This document shows positions 35,789 through 47,819 of a stretch of 64,000 nt of DNA, one piece after another. The stretch lies in contig NC_064554.1 of assembly GCF_023856365.1 (NCBI RefSeq), forward strand, positions 7,865,001 to 7,929,000, written 5' to 3'. The position numbers and the translations under genes were made by a program. The first letter of the stretch is position 1. Every line of letters starts with the position of its first letter. Source of the stretch: Brienomyrus brachyistius (Eukaryota > Chordata > Actinopteri > Osteoglossiformes > Mormyridae). The notes beneath the pieces are model-generated. The model was not told the DNA's origin. It was given only the letters and a program-made list of their open reading frames with translations, and made no database searches.

Positions 35789-36712
35789 GTTAGTGTGCTG
35801 ACTCTGTGCTTGGTGGAGTGTTAGTGTGCTGACTCTGTGCTTGGTGGAGTGTTAGTGTGCTGACTCTGTGCTTGGTGGAGTGTTAGTGTGCTGACTCTGT
35901 ACTTAGTGGAGTGTTAGTGTGCTGACTCTGTACTTAGTGGAGTGTTAGTGTGCTGACTCTCTACTTAGTGGAGTGTTAGTGTGCTGACTCTGTGCTTGAT
36001 GGAGTGTTAGTGTGCTGACTCTGTGCTTGGTGGAGTGTTAGTGTGTTGACTGTTCTTAGTGTAGTGTTAGTGTGCTCACTCTATGTTTGGTGGAGTGTTC
36101 GTCTGTTGACTCTGTGCTTGGTGGAGTGTTAGTGTGTTGACTCTGTGCTTGGTGGACTGTTAGTGTGTTGACTCTGTGCTTGGTGGTGTGTTAGTGTGCT
36201 GACTTGGTGGAGTGTTAGTGTGTTGACTTTTCTTGTTGTACTGTTAGTATGCTGACTCTACTTAGTGGAGTGTTATTGTGCCGACTGTACTTAGTGGAGT
36301 GTTAGTGTGCTCACTGTGTGCTTGGTGGAGTGTCCGTCTGTTGACTCTGTGCTTGGTGGTGTGTTAGTGTGCTGACTGTGCTTGGTGGAATGTTATTGTG
36401 CTGACTGTGCTTGGTGGAGTGTTATTGTGCTGCCTGTGCTTGGTGGAGTGTTATTGTGCTGCCTGTGCTTGGTGGAGTGTTATTGTGTTGACTCTGTGCT
36501 TGGTGGAGTGTTAGTGTGCTGACAACTTACTGGAGTGTTAGTGTGCTCACTGTGTGCTTGGTGGAGTGTTAGTGTGCTGACTGTGCTTGGTGGAGTGTTA
36601 GTGTGCTGACTCTGTGCTTGGTGGAGTGTTAGTGTGCTGACTACTTACTGGAGTGTTAGTGTGCTGACTCTGTGCTCGATGGACAGTGAGTGTGCTGACT
36701 CTAGTCTGCTTA
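35789..36712 (+). repeat. 31-bp degenerate minisatellite, about 30 units
   Basis: The unit is GTGTTAGTGTGCTGACTCTG plus TGCTTGGTGGA. The first few units are regular at 31-bp spacing. Later ones lose or gain a few bases (for example GACAACTTACTGGAGTG and TGTCCGTCTGTTGACTC). Composition is strand-skewed: G and T dominate the plus strand. No ORF is supported. Confidence 0.9.
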
Positions 36713-37951
36713 GTAACATATACCCATTTGTGTTCGCTACAGACACACTGCATTGTGCTTTCGGGCAGACATGATGGATGTCCCTTATTCTGAACTGTTT
36801 ATTTGGGATTCAGGACAGCCACAGAGCAGCAGGCTTGGGCTTGTTTCCTGAACAAGCTCCCCATCTGAAATCACACTGGCATGGAGAGAGGTGCTGATGG
36901 TCCAAAAGAAACCTGAACCAGAAGCAAGCAGATCCACTTGTTGGGGGAATTTCCCTTGCCTCATTTATGGTGTGAGAAAATGCTGCTTAATTGAAATTTT
37001 GTGCCTTTCTATGTATGTCTAGGATATGTGATTGAAAGAAATGCTTCCATTAGGGGGGCTGTAATTACTATCACATAAAACAAAATTAACAGTAACCTTT
37101 GGAACTGTGGGCGCCTTGTGCTCCCGCTAATCAGAGTGGCTGCCATTTTGTGCCAAGCCCCTGCTCTTATGGACCTGAATATGCCTCTGTGACACACCAG
37201 TTCTGGAACATCCTAAGTGGTTTTGCCATTTCGAAATTTCTATCACTTTGAATTTCCTGCAGTTTTGAGTTTTTTCAAGGACTGATTGACAGATAAAATG
37301 TCCCAGTAGTGGCTGGCCTTTGTAATTATTCCTCTCTGTTATATTTTTTTGCAGTTTTAGTAGGGATTTGTCACAGGTGGTTAAGTAAATGCACACTTTC
37401 ACTAATGATATCACTTAAATTTGAGTTTGAACAACTCAGACCTTCGAGGTTAAGTCTATTGCAGAGACGCAGTCCAATCCCACAAACAAATAATGTCCCA
37501 GTTAAAGGGAAAATTTTTGTGTCCCCCCCAGGATATTTCCTATGTGTGAACCTGGAATGCATAATGATTCCGGGTAGCTTTCTGCACACTTCAGCAATTC
37601 CGATTGTGGGGATGTTTGTTTACTTTCATAGCCATGGGCCAAGATTAACAGAGGTAGAACATAGCTTGAGCTCAGAGATTAGTGAATGAATTTAAGAATA
37701 GCCTGCCCTTTGCTGAGGAAGCTTTTATTCAGATGTCTCAGCAATTTAAATTTAAATTGCAATATCTTACACGTCCTATTGTAGGTCTTTAATTGTTTAG
37801 ATGTTTGATTTAGAGAAATTCTTAGAAGATGCTAATGCTATGCTACTCAGAAAAGGGCAAAAAAAAGTTAGCATGCTATGTCAAAGCCTAATAAATTACA
37901 AACCATTATGTATTGACCGAATCTCAGTTGCTCACTTCCTGCTGAAAAAAG

Positions 37952-37956
37952 GTTAG
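37952..37956. repeat. Left target-site duplication of the solo LTR
   Basis: GTTAG directly abuts the LTR start and is repeated exactly at 38470-38474. Confidence 0.85.
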
Positions 37957-38469
37957 TGTTAGGAGAAAGCGCCGTAGCTTTCACTCCTACAATCTCCTGT
38001 GTGAGGAAGCGCCGCAGCTTACTACTCACACACTTCCACTTCTAGGACCCAGGAATAATCGAGACAGCACACGTCTTTCTGTTTTACTTGCGCAAGGGTG
38101 CCCACTTCAGGTGCAACAGACAGTATCTGCGCCTCTGTTGAGTGTCACACCGGACAGTCCCTTGGCTTCTTTATTTATAGGGTAGGGGAGGGGTTACATG
38201 GGTCTTGTCTTTAACTAGTCAATGCTGTGTGAGGCCTCCGTGAAACAGGGTTAATACAAAGCATTACATATCTCAAGGTGGGCCCCCTGCTATGTTGACA
38301 GAATCTGTTTCCTTTCTCAAGGTCTCTTATTCCTGCGTCACAATCTGGTAGGCCCCTGTGAGGACATCTTGTCTGCAACCCTTTCTGGGCCATGGGTTAG
38401 TTGTTAAGGGTTGCACGTACACATATAGGAGGATAATAATATGATAAAATACACAGATACACTCTAACA
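37957..38469 (-). mobile_element. Solo LTR with 5-bp target-site duplication
   Basis: A 513-bp block starts TGTTAG and ends CTAACA, which are perfect inverted hexamers of the TG...CA type. It is flanked by the identical pentamer GTTAG at 37952-37956 and 38470-38474. These are the marks of an LTR retroelement insertion reduced to one LTR by recombination between its two LTRs. The minus strand carries CTATAAATAAAG (plus coordinates about 38169-38180), combining a TATA box and a possible AATAAA signal about 290 bp into the LTR. This makes minus the likely transcription strand. No gag/pol/env sequence lies nearby. Whether it came from an endogenous retrovirus or a Gypsy-type element cannot be told from the LTR alone. 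Confidence 0.85.
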
Positions 38470-38474
38470 GTTAG
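38470..38474. repeat. Right target-site duplication of the solo LTR
   Basis: GTTAG directly follows the terminal CTAACA of the LTR and matches 37952-37956. Confidence 0.85.
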
Positions 38475-41431
38475 CAGGAATAAATAAATTCAGGCAGGTT
38501 ACAAAAATACAGATTTACATTTTATATTTTCATTTATTGAAATGTGTTCTTCAGTACGTACTAGTAGTATGTTTTGGCTCATGTGTTATTTGATATACAG
38601 TGTCTTGAATGGTATGGGGGTTAATCCGACTTATGTGAAATTTGACTTACGTGAGTTTTTGTGGAAGAGATTTCTTTCCATGATTCAAGAACTGCCTGTA
38701 TATTTCCTTCTGTCTTTGTCTTATTGGATAAATGCACAGAAAGAATTAATTGTTTCGCTGCAGATTTTCATAATTGCCGTGGTGCAACGGAAGGAAATCA
38801 TGAATATTTTCGGAGGAGTTGAGCACAACATTCAGAACGCAGAGTTTGTTAGGTTTTAGTTTGTGTTTTAAGATACTTGGTTTTAGTTGTTAGGAGACAG
38901 GAGTTGTTTTCACGGCAGACCATGGAGGAGAGTGTACTGTGCACGAGTCAGGCATCTCCATTAGGATGGCTGCTTCTCAGGAGTGCTGCCTTCACCCTGT
39001 CCTGTGTGGCACCTTAAGAGACACGACTGATGGCAAGTGCTGCTCCAAAGCCAAAGCACCTAATATAAAAAATAGGGTCAAAAGCTAAAAAATGCACATA
39101 CCAAACTCCAATGTATACCTGTTATATTGCTTGCAAGAGCCTGATTTTCTTAGCTGCTAGATGTTTATTTACTGTTTTATTAGTACCGGTCACCAGATAA
39201 AACCTGGACTCCCATGCTGTGGCGTTTTGTGTTTTCATACTGCGGCTGAGAGAAGGAGCAGGGGATCAGAAGCTATCAGGTTAACCTGACACATCTCTAG
39301 AGGTCTGACATGTTCATCTATTTTGAGGCTGATGACAGGAGCCAGACCCATATCACACCATTATGTTTAATCATAAACCGCGATATATCCATGCAGCTGT
39401 TAAATGGATGATGTAATTATATGATCCTGTCCTGGTTTAGTTAGAAGCAAATTACCAGCATAAAGAAACAGTGAGGAAGAAGCCAACAAACCCAACATAG
39501 CTGGTAATCCAATACACGGGCCCACGCATTTGTGCTGTGTTTAAAAATTAAATAATCTACTACACTGGATTTTTGGTTCAGAGAGTTAAAGGCCAGTGAA
39601 AAGGAATGACCCAAGTAGGAACACTGTTTGAAGTGTAGGTGACGTATCACAAAAATAATGACAGAACATGTTTTTTGATTTTGAAATTGAAGAGTGGAAT
39701 TAGTTAATAGATCATTTTAGTTTAGTGATGCATTAGTGATAGTGAGTATTTTTTTGGTGAGTACCTTTTGACACAAACACACATGAAACACCTTTGCGTA
39801 TATACCTTGACTTGCCTTAACTTGCAGCAATGGTCACATTGCCTGGTTTATGTCGCAGAGTTCGTCCATGAACTCATTCTGGGTGTTTATTGAGATGATT
39901 CACCCTGGGAGCTGGGAACATGGGGTTATGGAAACCTCACCGCGAGAAAACACCGAAAGCATGCTGCCAAGTAGTAGGAGTTCATTAAACACTAATGAGC
40001 CATCATCTCCAGGGGCTGGGCGGTCTCCTCTAATGAGGATCAGCCTTTATACTGCCAGGTACGATGGCTCTGGCTTTATAAGTAGATACATGTTTCATTC
40101 ATGTGTAATTACAGAGTCTGCCAAGGCTCACCAGGTGTTGTCGCATGGATGAAACACCCCCATCGGCTTAAGCTGTGAATTTTTGCTTTCTTGTTCCCGA
40201 TGGTGAGGCACAGATGATGTTAGTCCATTGGGACTACCTGGCATTCTTCACCAAGCACAATACTCAAGATTGCGTATATCAATCCCCTTCCAACAAAGTC
40301 TCAATACTGGAGTAGGGGTGGGCAGGGTGGTTAGGCAGAGTATTGTGAGGAGCAAGGGCCCAGCTCTGTCCATTGGGTGTGGCTTGTCGGCCGGTTCAGT
40401 TCCCAAGGTTTGCAGAGTGATTTCACCACTGACTAAGGCCATTAAGCCCAAATGCCCCAGCGATTGGCTGACCCTGAAGCCAGGCTTGAGGAAGAAGGGA
40501 GCAAGCCTGGTTGTTGGGTCTCTACGCATGGAGCCTGGCTAGGAAAAGCTCAAAAGAGTTGCAAGGGTTCGCCCTCCTGCGGGCCCACCACCTGTACGGG
40601 TTCAGTACATTGTAGATCGGGTGGCAGTCAAAGGCAGCGGCCTTGGTGGACTAATGGCTTTATGGACATGCCCTTTTAAAAACATTCTTCTAACTCATCG
40701 CAGGCCATCTAGGCCAAAGGGAGTCACCTGACCGTCATTTCAGCACCTTGGAGGATTATGTGGCTGAAACCACTATAAACAGTGAGAGAACATATAGGTA
40801 CAGACTCTTCACTCAAGCCAGGCAGTTGTGTTAAAAGTGACAGAAATATGCATTGATGACACTGTTGCCCTCTAAGCTGCCATATCTCGGGCTGCTTTTT
40901 CTTCTGATATCCATCCATGAATCACGAATGTATGAGGAGGTCAGTTTTATGGAAAGATGGCGAAGGGAAGCTCTCGAAGCTCCACCTGAATACGTATTTA
41001 CGGGATTCATTGAATTCACTGTATAAGGTGTTTAGTTTTATTTGAAATGCTGTTTACAATCAAAATAGTTTAAAACCATTTCTTAAGACTGTGGCATTTT
41101 CCCTCTCCTTCCTGAATAATTACTATAATCATGCAAACTGAGTGTATATGTATTTTAAGGAGCTCGTTGCAAACCACACTAGAGTCTCTGCATTATTGAG
41201 TTTTATGATAAGCTGTCTGTGAATGTGTCCGTTAATGGTGAAAGTTTATTACGGCCATGCAAACGTGCTGTGCTGTTATCAATCTCAGATGTTTACTGAA
41301 TGCCAATACCTTCCTAATATGCTCTCGACTGCAGTTACGAATTAAGGCAATGAGGCAAAGATAAATGTGATACTATGTGTGTATTTAAGAGGGAGTTGTT
41401 TTTCCTACTGTTGGTTACTCTTATTACTACA
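38475..41431. other. No gene seen outside the LINE leader remnant
   Basis: AT-rich DNA. GACTTATGTGAAATTTGACT near 38629 is a small direct repeat. Only the 40.3 kb remnant is recognisable. Confidence 0.5.
40280..40665 (+). mobile_element. Probable LINE 5' leader remnant
   Basis: GGGTTCGCCCTCCTGCGGGC then CCACCACCTG, and GGGTGGCAGTCAAAGGCAGC then GGCCTTGGTGGAC, match the leader that precedes the endonuclease ORF in a widespread fish non-LTR retrotransposon. This is recognised from memory and not aligned. The endonuclease and RT are missing. Confidence 0.45.
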
Positions 41432-41590
41432 TTGATTTATTTTGCAGGCACTCTTATCCAGAGACATAAAGCTAAGAAAGAAGGGTTAGCCAGTCCCTTC
41501 AGCATTTGTGATTAAAGGTCTTCCTCAAGTGCCCAGTGGTGACATCACTCTGTCGACCGCAGCGGTGACCTTCCAACCACAGGCGTAGGG
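41432..41590 (-). mobile_element. Decayed tRNA-SINE of a second family
   Basis: Plus-strand words TTTTGCAGGCACTCTTATCC, GTCTTCCTCAAGTGCCCAGT and GACCTTCCAACCACAGGCGT match a common fish repeat whose reverse strand starts with a tRNA-like head. The copy is strongly decayed. Confidence 0.5.
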
Positions 41591-42579
41591 TGGCCTACTT
41601 ATTGGCGATCAGTTGACCAAAAGGCAGTAGCAGTGTATGCTACTGTAATTTTGCCCTTATCCCTGGTTTGTCCTCATCCAAGGTGGGAGATCATCAGAGT
41701 TGCCAACTTTGGTCAGCTGGTCTCCATACGCATTTATATGTGTGTAAAAGTATTATTACCTTGCAAATAGTCTGTACGGTTTGCAAACTGCCCCAACGCT
41801 TTTGATGTAGCTAATCTTATGTTTATAATGGAATAATACACATTTGCCGCAAGATTTATTGTCACGCCAGATGCGTGAGAGTTGGCAGCCTTGGATCACA
41901 AACTACTTAGTTTAGCCATATGTTAACAGTTTCATCGTTAACTTGCCATCCCAGAATTCCATGTTGGTTAGGATGATGCAGTGCTGATATTATTATTGTC
42001 CTCCGCTCTGTGAAGATGGAGTGATGATGCTATTTTTCCACCTACCATGATAAAGTGTGCTCTGCTGTTGGCCACCGAAGACGGTGATCATAATGGTGGG
42101 CCAATTAATTACATCTTATCACAGTCTGGGTACTCAGATGTGGCTGATATCTGAACACAGCAAAAGTAAATGATCCTGATTCTTTCACCTGACATGAACT
42201 CATGTCCACAATCCTCTTCCTTACCCTGAAACTTCTCGTTTTCTCACCGTAAATCAACACTGATGTTCACGCTATGTCTTCTCTCGTAATCCAGCGACAG
42301 ATAAACTGCCTAGAGACTTCAGCTCACTTAACCATATGATTTTGGCCTGTAGGTGGAATCCAACCCACAAGAACATATCTGGCATCACTCAAGCAGAGCC
42401 TAAGTTCTGGAAATCAATGCTTTCTGTTCACTGATTCTGTAAGGCAATTATTACTTTGGTTCTGCCATGTCTTTACTTGTTCTTTTTTCTGGGTGTTTTA
42501 TTAAATAACATTTCTTGATATTATAAATTTGATATATTTCTACAGAAATGTATAATTTAGTATATTTCAGTAGAATCAT

Positions 42580-42630
42580 CTCTGCAACCCTGCTCTGGAT
42601 AAGAATTTGGAGGATAAATGGATAGACAAT
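42580..42630 (+). mobile_element. SINE tail fragment
   Basis: GCAACCCTGCTCTGGATAAG and TTGGAGGATAAATGGATAGA match the last 40 bp of the local SINE family. It abuts the left end of the TIR element at 42635. Confidence 0.4.
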
Positions 42631-42634
42631 TATT

Positions 42635-43553
42635 CAGTATGTTTACGTGAACAGCTAAGTCGAGCTACGGTTATATCTCAACTACGCCATTTAAGCGAAC
42701 TACAGTGCTGTAGTGACGACATGCGCGCTTCCGTTTCTTTGAAATCCGAGAAATATCTCACAGCACAGAGGATCCCAAGTTCAGAATCCAAGATGGCTGC
42801 CCCCTTTATCAACAGATGTGAAAGTTGTAGTTTTATACTGTTTAAGCACTACTACTCATTTTTGGCTCATTAAATCTGTCGCATACACTATATGGCCCAA
42901 ATTACCGTATCTGTGGACGTGTTGCTATGGAGTTTTATACGTAAAGCAAGCTGTGCATAATGGTTGTAATGTGTTATCAACTGATATTGCTAACAATGGC
43001 TAGTGGAAAACTAATATCTTTAAGAATTGTACTTTTGGAGCCTTCTTGAAGTACCAAAATTACGGTACCTGGTGTGGTGGAAAAGCATCCTTTAGTGAAA
43101 CGGTGATTTGGACATCTCAACCGCGGTGTACATTTAATTTAATTTTTTTTTTTTTTTACGATGTAGATGCACACTATTCTTTGTAGGCTATGGTGTTTTC
43201 CGAAGGCAGATGACACTGCTGAACAACACAAGCTCTGCGAAGCTCCTTGCTTTTTATGTGTACCGGCTGCTTCTGTTACTTCTGGTTCAAAGCGTGGGGG
43301 GGGGGGGGGGGGGATTTTGGCTGTAGAGCATGCGCAGAGTGTCTAGGCCAGTCCAAATGAATCCGATTGAATGTATACATGCCAGAGTAAATCGATTCCC
43401 AATCGCATTATCTGGGTGTCTTAGTCCGACTTCAAGAAATTTGATATAGTACGATTTCAGCCAAACTATGATGTTTACATATACTTTAAACGTCTGGTTT
43501 TAGTCGGCCTAACACAATAATTTGAGTTTCTTAGCGTGCATGTAAATGTACTG
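42635..43553. mobile_element. Candidate non-autonomous DNA transposon with CAGTA termini
   Basis: The left end is CAGTATGTTTACGTGAACAG then CTAAG. The right end, on the opposite strand, is CAGTACATTTACATGCACGC then TAAG. The trinucleotide ATT flanks both sides. The 919-bp interior has no long frame and includes an 18-base poly-G run. The superfamily is unclear: the CAGTA tips look hAT-like but no 8-bp duplication is visible. Confidence 0.45.
43296..43313. repeat. Poly-G tract, 18 bp
   Basis: Uninterrupted G run inside the TIR element at 42635-43553. Confidence 0.95.
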
Positions 43554-45867
43554 ATTGTCACACAAGTTGTATGGTAAATTGTATGGTACTGAGTAATTTA
43601 ATGTTTTTCACAGTATGTGTTTCACATGTATGTTACAGTTCCTGAGCTGGAGGTGTTTACTGTCAGCATGTGAAACAAACCCATCTGCTTCCTCGGTGGT
43701 CTCCCACACTTTCCTCTCTCACGCTAACTAATTTAGCAACTGACTGCTAGTTTTTAAGTTTATTTCTTGTTCCGCGTTCTCCTTCTGCTTACTGCGGGTT
43801 TCTCTGCTCTGTCATTAGCTGCTTGGGCACCTAACGCTGCGCTGACATTTCCCCCGACATGGGTAGGGTGGGAAGACATTTTACTGTGCTGCAGCAGTTG
43901 TGCTTTTGATTTGTTTGTCATCTGAGCTTAGTCAGAACCATCCATCCCGAAAGATTGTCTTGTCGAGTCAGAGTGGACAGCAGCCAGGAAAGGTACAGCA
44001 GAACCAAGCGCTACATAAGACAGATAAACGTCGTCACAGGAAACTCCGCGTGAAGGACTTTCACAGCAATTGTTTCTAGTTTTTTCCAGCATGTGAAAAG
44101 TGCATTGGACTCTGGATTAAGAGATGCAGCATAATTTTCCATGCTTTAGGAGTTTTAACCTAATATACACAGGAGTCTTAATGGTTCTGCTTATTTGGCT
44201 GAGAGGTTTTCTGCAAGCAAAGGCAAACAGTGTTGTTAGATAAACACTGACACATCATTTCTATCTGAAGATTAGATCTCCCATATTTGGTGTAATTTTG
44301 TAACCTTTTTTATTCAAAAAGATGTATAGCAGTGTCTCATTGGGTGTCAGGAAGATCCCCCCCCAGCTGAACCCTGACAACCTTCACTTAGTGTCATACC
44401 CAATGGGCATGCGATTCTGAAAGCACACCGTGGTTTAATGAGGCTGCCTTATTTGCAGCAGAATGGGCTCTGCACCCTGAAATGATACAGCTGCCTAATC
44501 TGCTTCCTGGAGACAAGCATCTATCACTTTAAGCATCTCACTGGCATGGATAAATTCTGAGTAAGATGTGGGTATTTATTTGTAAAACTGTCATCCAAAG
44601 TGGTGTGAATTGCTGAGAGGTGCACCCTGTGAGTATATATGTGTGGAAGGATAAATCTGCCCATTAAATTTTTTATATGAGTTTTATTAAATGACATTTC
44701 TTAATAATCTGTTATAACTTTGAGAGCTCACTTTCCATTTTCTGTGATTATCCTTCGGTACATTTTGTTTTATTGTCATGTCCATGACCCAGTTCAAGTT
44801 GGATGCGATGGATGAATGGATGGTTGGATGGATAATTATTATTATAAGAGTTGTATGGTGAATTTTCAATGTCAATTATGAAACTGACAAAGTGTAGGCC
44901 ATGTGTGTGGGTGCTTTCGGGGGGTTACCGGTTGCTCAGCTGCCGTCCTGAGATTGACTGCTGTCACCATCACCATGGGTAGTGAGGTTAATGATGGAGT
45001 CAGGCCAGTTACCGATATGCTAGACAACATGTTACCTAGTTACCTATTTGCTTTTCACTCTAATGCCACTCAGTTAGAATTGCTGTGTGTAAACAGAAGC
45101 TTGTGACATGGGGATTGGACAGGGGGTGATCCATGCAGAGCAAAGAGAGGCATGCAATAAAGGAATGAAGGAAATAAATGCAGGATTGGCAGTCTGGGGA
45201 ATAGCAGGTGTTGGGGGGGGGGTGGTGAGAAAGGAATTACTTGGTCACTGTTTTGTCTTCATGAGATGGTTATGGGGTCCCCCCCCCCCCGGCAATGCGT
45301 CACAATGCTTGAACATGTTTGTCGGGGGGACCTCTGTCATCTAGGGTGGGTCAGTGGGTAACTGATCCTGTTGGGCTCCCTGCTAACAAAAGGACTTGCG
45401 CCGCAGTCCAGGTTGACTCACCGCCATCACCGGCTTCGGCAAGAGCTGTAAACTGCCCCAAATCTGGAAAAACACAATAAAATGTGAAGGATAACAACAG
45501 CGCAGGAAAGGTGCTGATACACCCACCCAAAAGCACTCTGTATAACCATAATACACAGCTGTATAAACAAGAGAAGAATGAAGAATGCATATTTCCTTTA
45601 TGAAACAATTTACTATAGAAATTGTGCAATGTGTCTCTCTCACAGTCCCTATACTGTTCTGCTGTCATTGCTCTCCTCATGAAAATACCCATTAAGATGA
45701 GTATCTTCTAGTGCAGGTGACTCAATCTGCATGTATCTCCTGTGGAGCTGCCACAAAGCACCTCTGTGTCTCGCAGCTTGCCGTTGTGTGACAGAGGCAG
45801 GGTGCTGTGCCTTTGCATGCTTAGCTCTGGCCTTGATCCGAATGTGCACCTGGTATTGACCAGTTTA
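43554..45867. other. No gene seen
   Basis: Short frames only. A GATG-rich run near 44.8 kb may be an old SINE tail, and C runs lie at 45.28 kb. Confidence 0.5.
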
Positions 45868-46006
45868 CACAGCTGGGTGTCTTAGCAGTGAGGTCTAGGT
45901 TAAATTCCTTACTCAGGGGTACAGCAGTGGGACTGGACAGAGACTCAAATTAGGAGACTTTACCCCAGGATTACCACGGTACATGTTGCCCCTGAAGCCG
46001 CTATGT
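45868..46006 (-). mobile_element. Decayed tRNA-SINE of the second family
   Basis: CAGCTGGGTGTCTTAGCAG, TTCCTTACTCAGGGGTACAG and TACATGTTGCCCCTGAAGCC follow the order of the common fish repeat also seen at 41.4 kb. Confidence 0.45.
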
Positions 46007-46689
46007 CTTGTTCTCACAGCAGAAATGATGAGGTGTGGAATCTTATGGAAAGTGAACAGGGAGCATCCTGCCACGTGGAGCAGTATCTCCCAGATTGGGT
46101 GAACATAAGGACAGGAACAGAACCTGGATCATGTGGCTTCCCATTTGATGTAAGACAGAGGAAAACTGGTCGTGGAGATCCAGTCTGCGTGTGTATGGAT
46201 TCCAGAGTGTCCTTCTCATAGAGTGTGTGAGAAACAGATGGAGTGTTAGCCCAGACCTCCAGAATTTGTAAGTACTGTTTACTTACAGACTGAGGTGCAA
46301 ATAGGTCATAACAAAGCATAACCTGCAGAGGTTGACTGGCTCTCCCACACAATTAGAGATGAGAACAAAGATGATGGAGATCTGGGTAAAGCAATTTGGC
46401 TATGCTGAATTTTGTCTGGATTACTTCCCTTTCCTCCTGCAGTCAAAGAGTGTGTCTTGTGATGAACTGTAATATCATGCATTTTAAGTTTCATTTACAA
46501 GTTGTTAAAAAAAAACGTACTATTTAATCATATCAAATAAAAGTTACCTAACTTTTTGATCACTTTTTTTTTTTTAGTTTAGTTTGCTTTAAAGTGCTAA
46601 AACAACATGACAATAAATGAATATGATGCATCTTTAAAATTGTGACCATAAATACTTGTGATAACTAATAAACTACAGAGAGCCATATT

Positions 46690-46915
46690 CATGTTCAGGG
46701 TGCCCCCCTCAGAAAAAATTTGTACCTTTGCTTGTTCCTGGGACAGTACCCTCAAGGGTCTGCCAGTTGTTCCCCTATCTCTAAGTAATTGTACCTTTTA
46801 AGGTACAGAAATGGACTCTGAGCAACATTTCTGTACCATTGATGGTACATTAATGCTTCTTTGTACCTTTGGGATGTTCACCTTTGGGAGTCAATTTCTG
46901 CACCTTAATTGTAAT
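46690..46915. repeat. GTACC/GGTAC-rich interspersed repeat
   Basis: Repeated GTACC and GGTAC words, including the palindrome TACCTTTTAAGGTA and TTTCTGTACCATTGATGGTA, match a common fish repeat of unknown mechanism. No frame. Confidence 0.45.
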
Positions 46916-46945
46916 TTTACTGTTGTATATACTCCCTAAATGAAG

Positions 46946-47314
46946 TTACCGTGAGCGCATATATAATATAGTTTTATATGTTTTTTTTCCTACTTTCATC
47001 TCTCGTTTTCCACCGCAAAGTCCCGAATCGTTCACCTGAACCGCTGCGGTAAGCCTGCTCACTTCTCTAGCTACTTCTCTATCATCGGCTACGATCTTAA
47101 CAATGAACCGCAGCTGGGCGTAAGCATAAGAACGACACATGGCGTCATGGTACCAATCATATTTCGTTCTGACTTTCTGATCTGTTGTGAGCGGCAGTGT
47201 TGTCGCATATGGAGCCTGCGTGACACTCTCCCCCCCCCACCGTGAGCGTGGGTTTCCCCCCGGTACTCCTCCCGCAGACAGGTACGCACTATAAATTGCC
47301 TGACTCCCTGCCAT
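46946..47314 (-). CDS. Unassigned ORF, possibly a transposon remnant
   Basis: A 122-codon minus-strand frame with a compact, charged middle (QLRFIVKIVADDREVAREVS) sits in a locally CpG-rich stretch unlike its AT-rich neighbours. I recognise no domain. It lies between a GTACC-type repeat and an ORF with tandem peptide repeats on the other strand, so the 46.7-48.3 kb block could be one decayed mobile element. It may also be chance. Confidence 0.15.
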   Translation of the reverse strand: MAGSQAIYSAYLSAGGVPGGNPRSRWGGESVTQAPYATTLPLTTDQKVRTKYDWYHDAMCRSYAYAQLRFIVKIVADDREVAREVSRLTAAVQVNDSGLCGGKREMKVGKKTYKTILYMRSR

Positions 47315-47819
47315 GGGCTACCGTGAATGTACCCGGATTCCTCATCAAGTAAACCGGTTCAGCTCATCGTAAACTTCTTTCTAACGCCTGCACGGAACGG
47401 AATTCAGTGGATATTAATTTATTGTAATTTAGGCGTTGTGTAATTTAATAAAAATATAATAGACATTAGACAATAGACAATATAATAGACAATAGACAAA
47501 AATAATGCCTACTAATATGTAGTAACAATGAAGAAAATTTATTAGATATAACTCCTCCATGCCTCAAATCGTTTCTGTTAAACAGCTGAAAGATCAATAT
47601 TAGAAACGTTAACAGGGATCAGTCGTACTGAAGTCCATTTAAAATAATATTTTAAAATTGACAGTTTTTTGCAATCTGTTTTATAAACGTGTAGTCTGGC
47701 TGTTTTCGGGGGGAAATACAGTGTTTTGTATTGGGAAACATGAATTTCGAAAAAGCGTAGTGTCTTCCGTTAATTTTGATTGAATAAAGTGGTGGTGTTC
47801 AGGTTGCCACCGTCGGAGC

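Noticed and set aside
35789..36712. Idea that the 31-bp array is a CRISPR-like or regulatory array
   Set aside because: Units are contiguous without spacers and the host is a vertebrate, so this is an ordinary minisatellite.
37309..37689. 126-codon plus-strand frame ending before the solo LTR
   Set aside because: No domain, no conserved motif and no splice context. Probably chance.
42885..42905. ACACTATATGGCCCAAATTA resembling a Tc1 terminal repeat
   Set aside because: The match is short and no partner repeat or transposase debris lies nearby.
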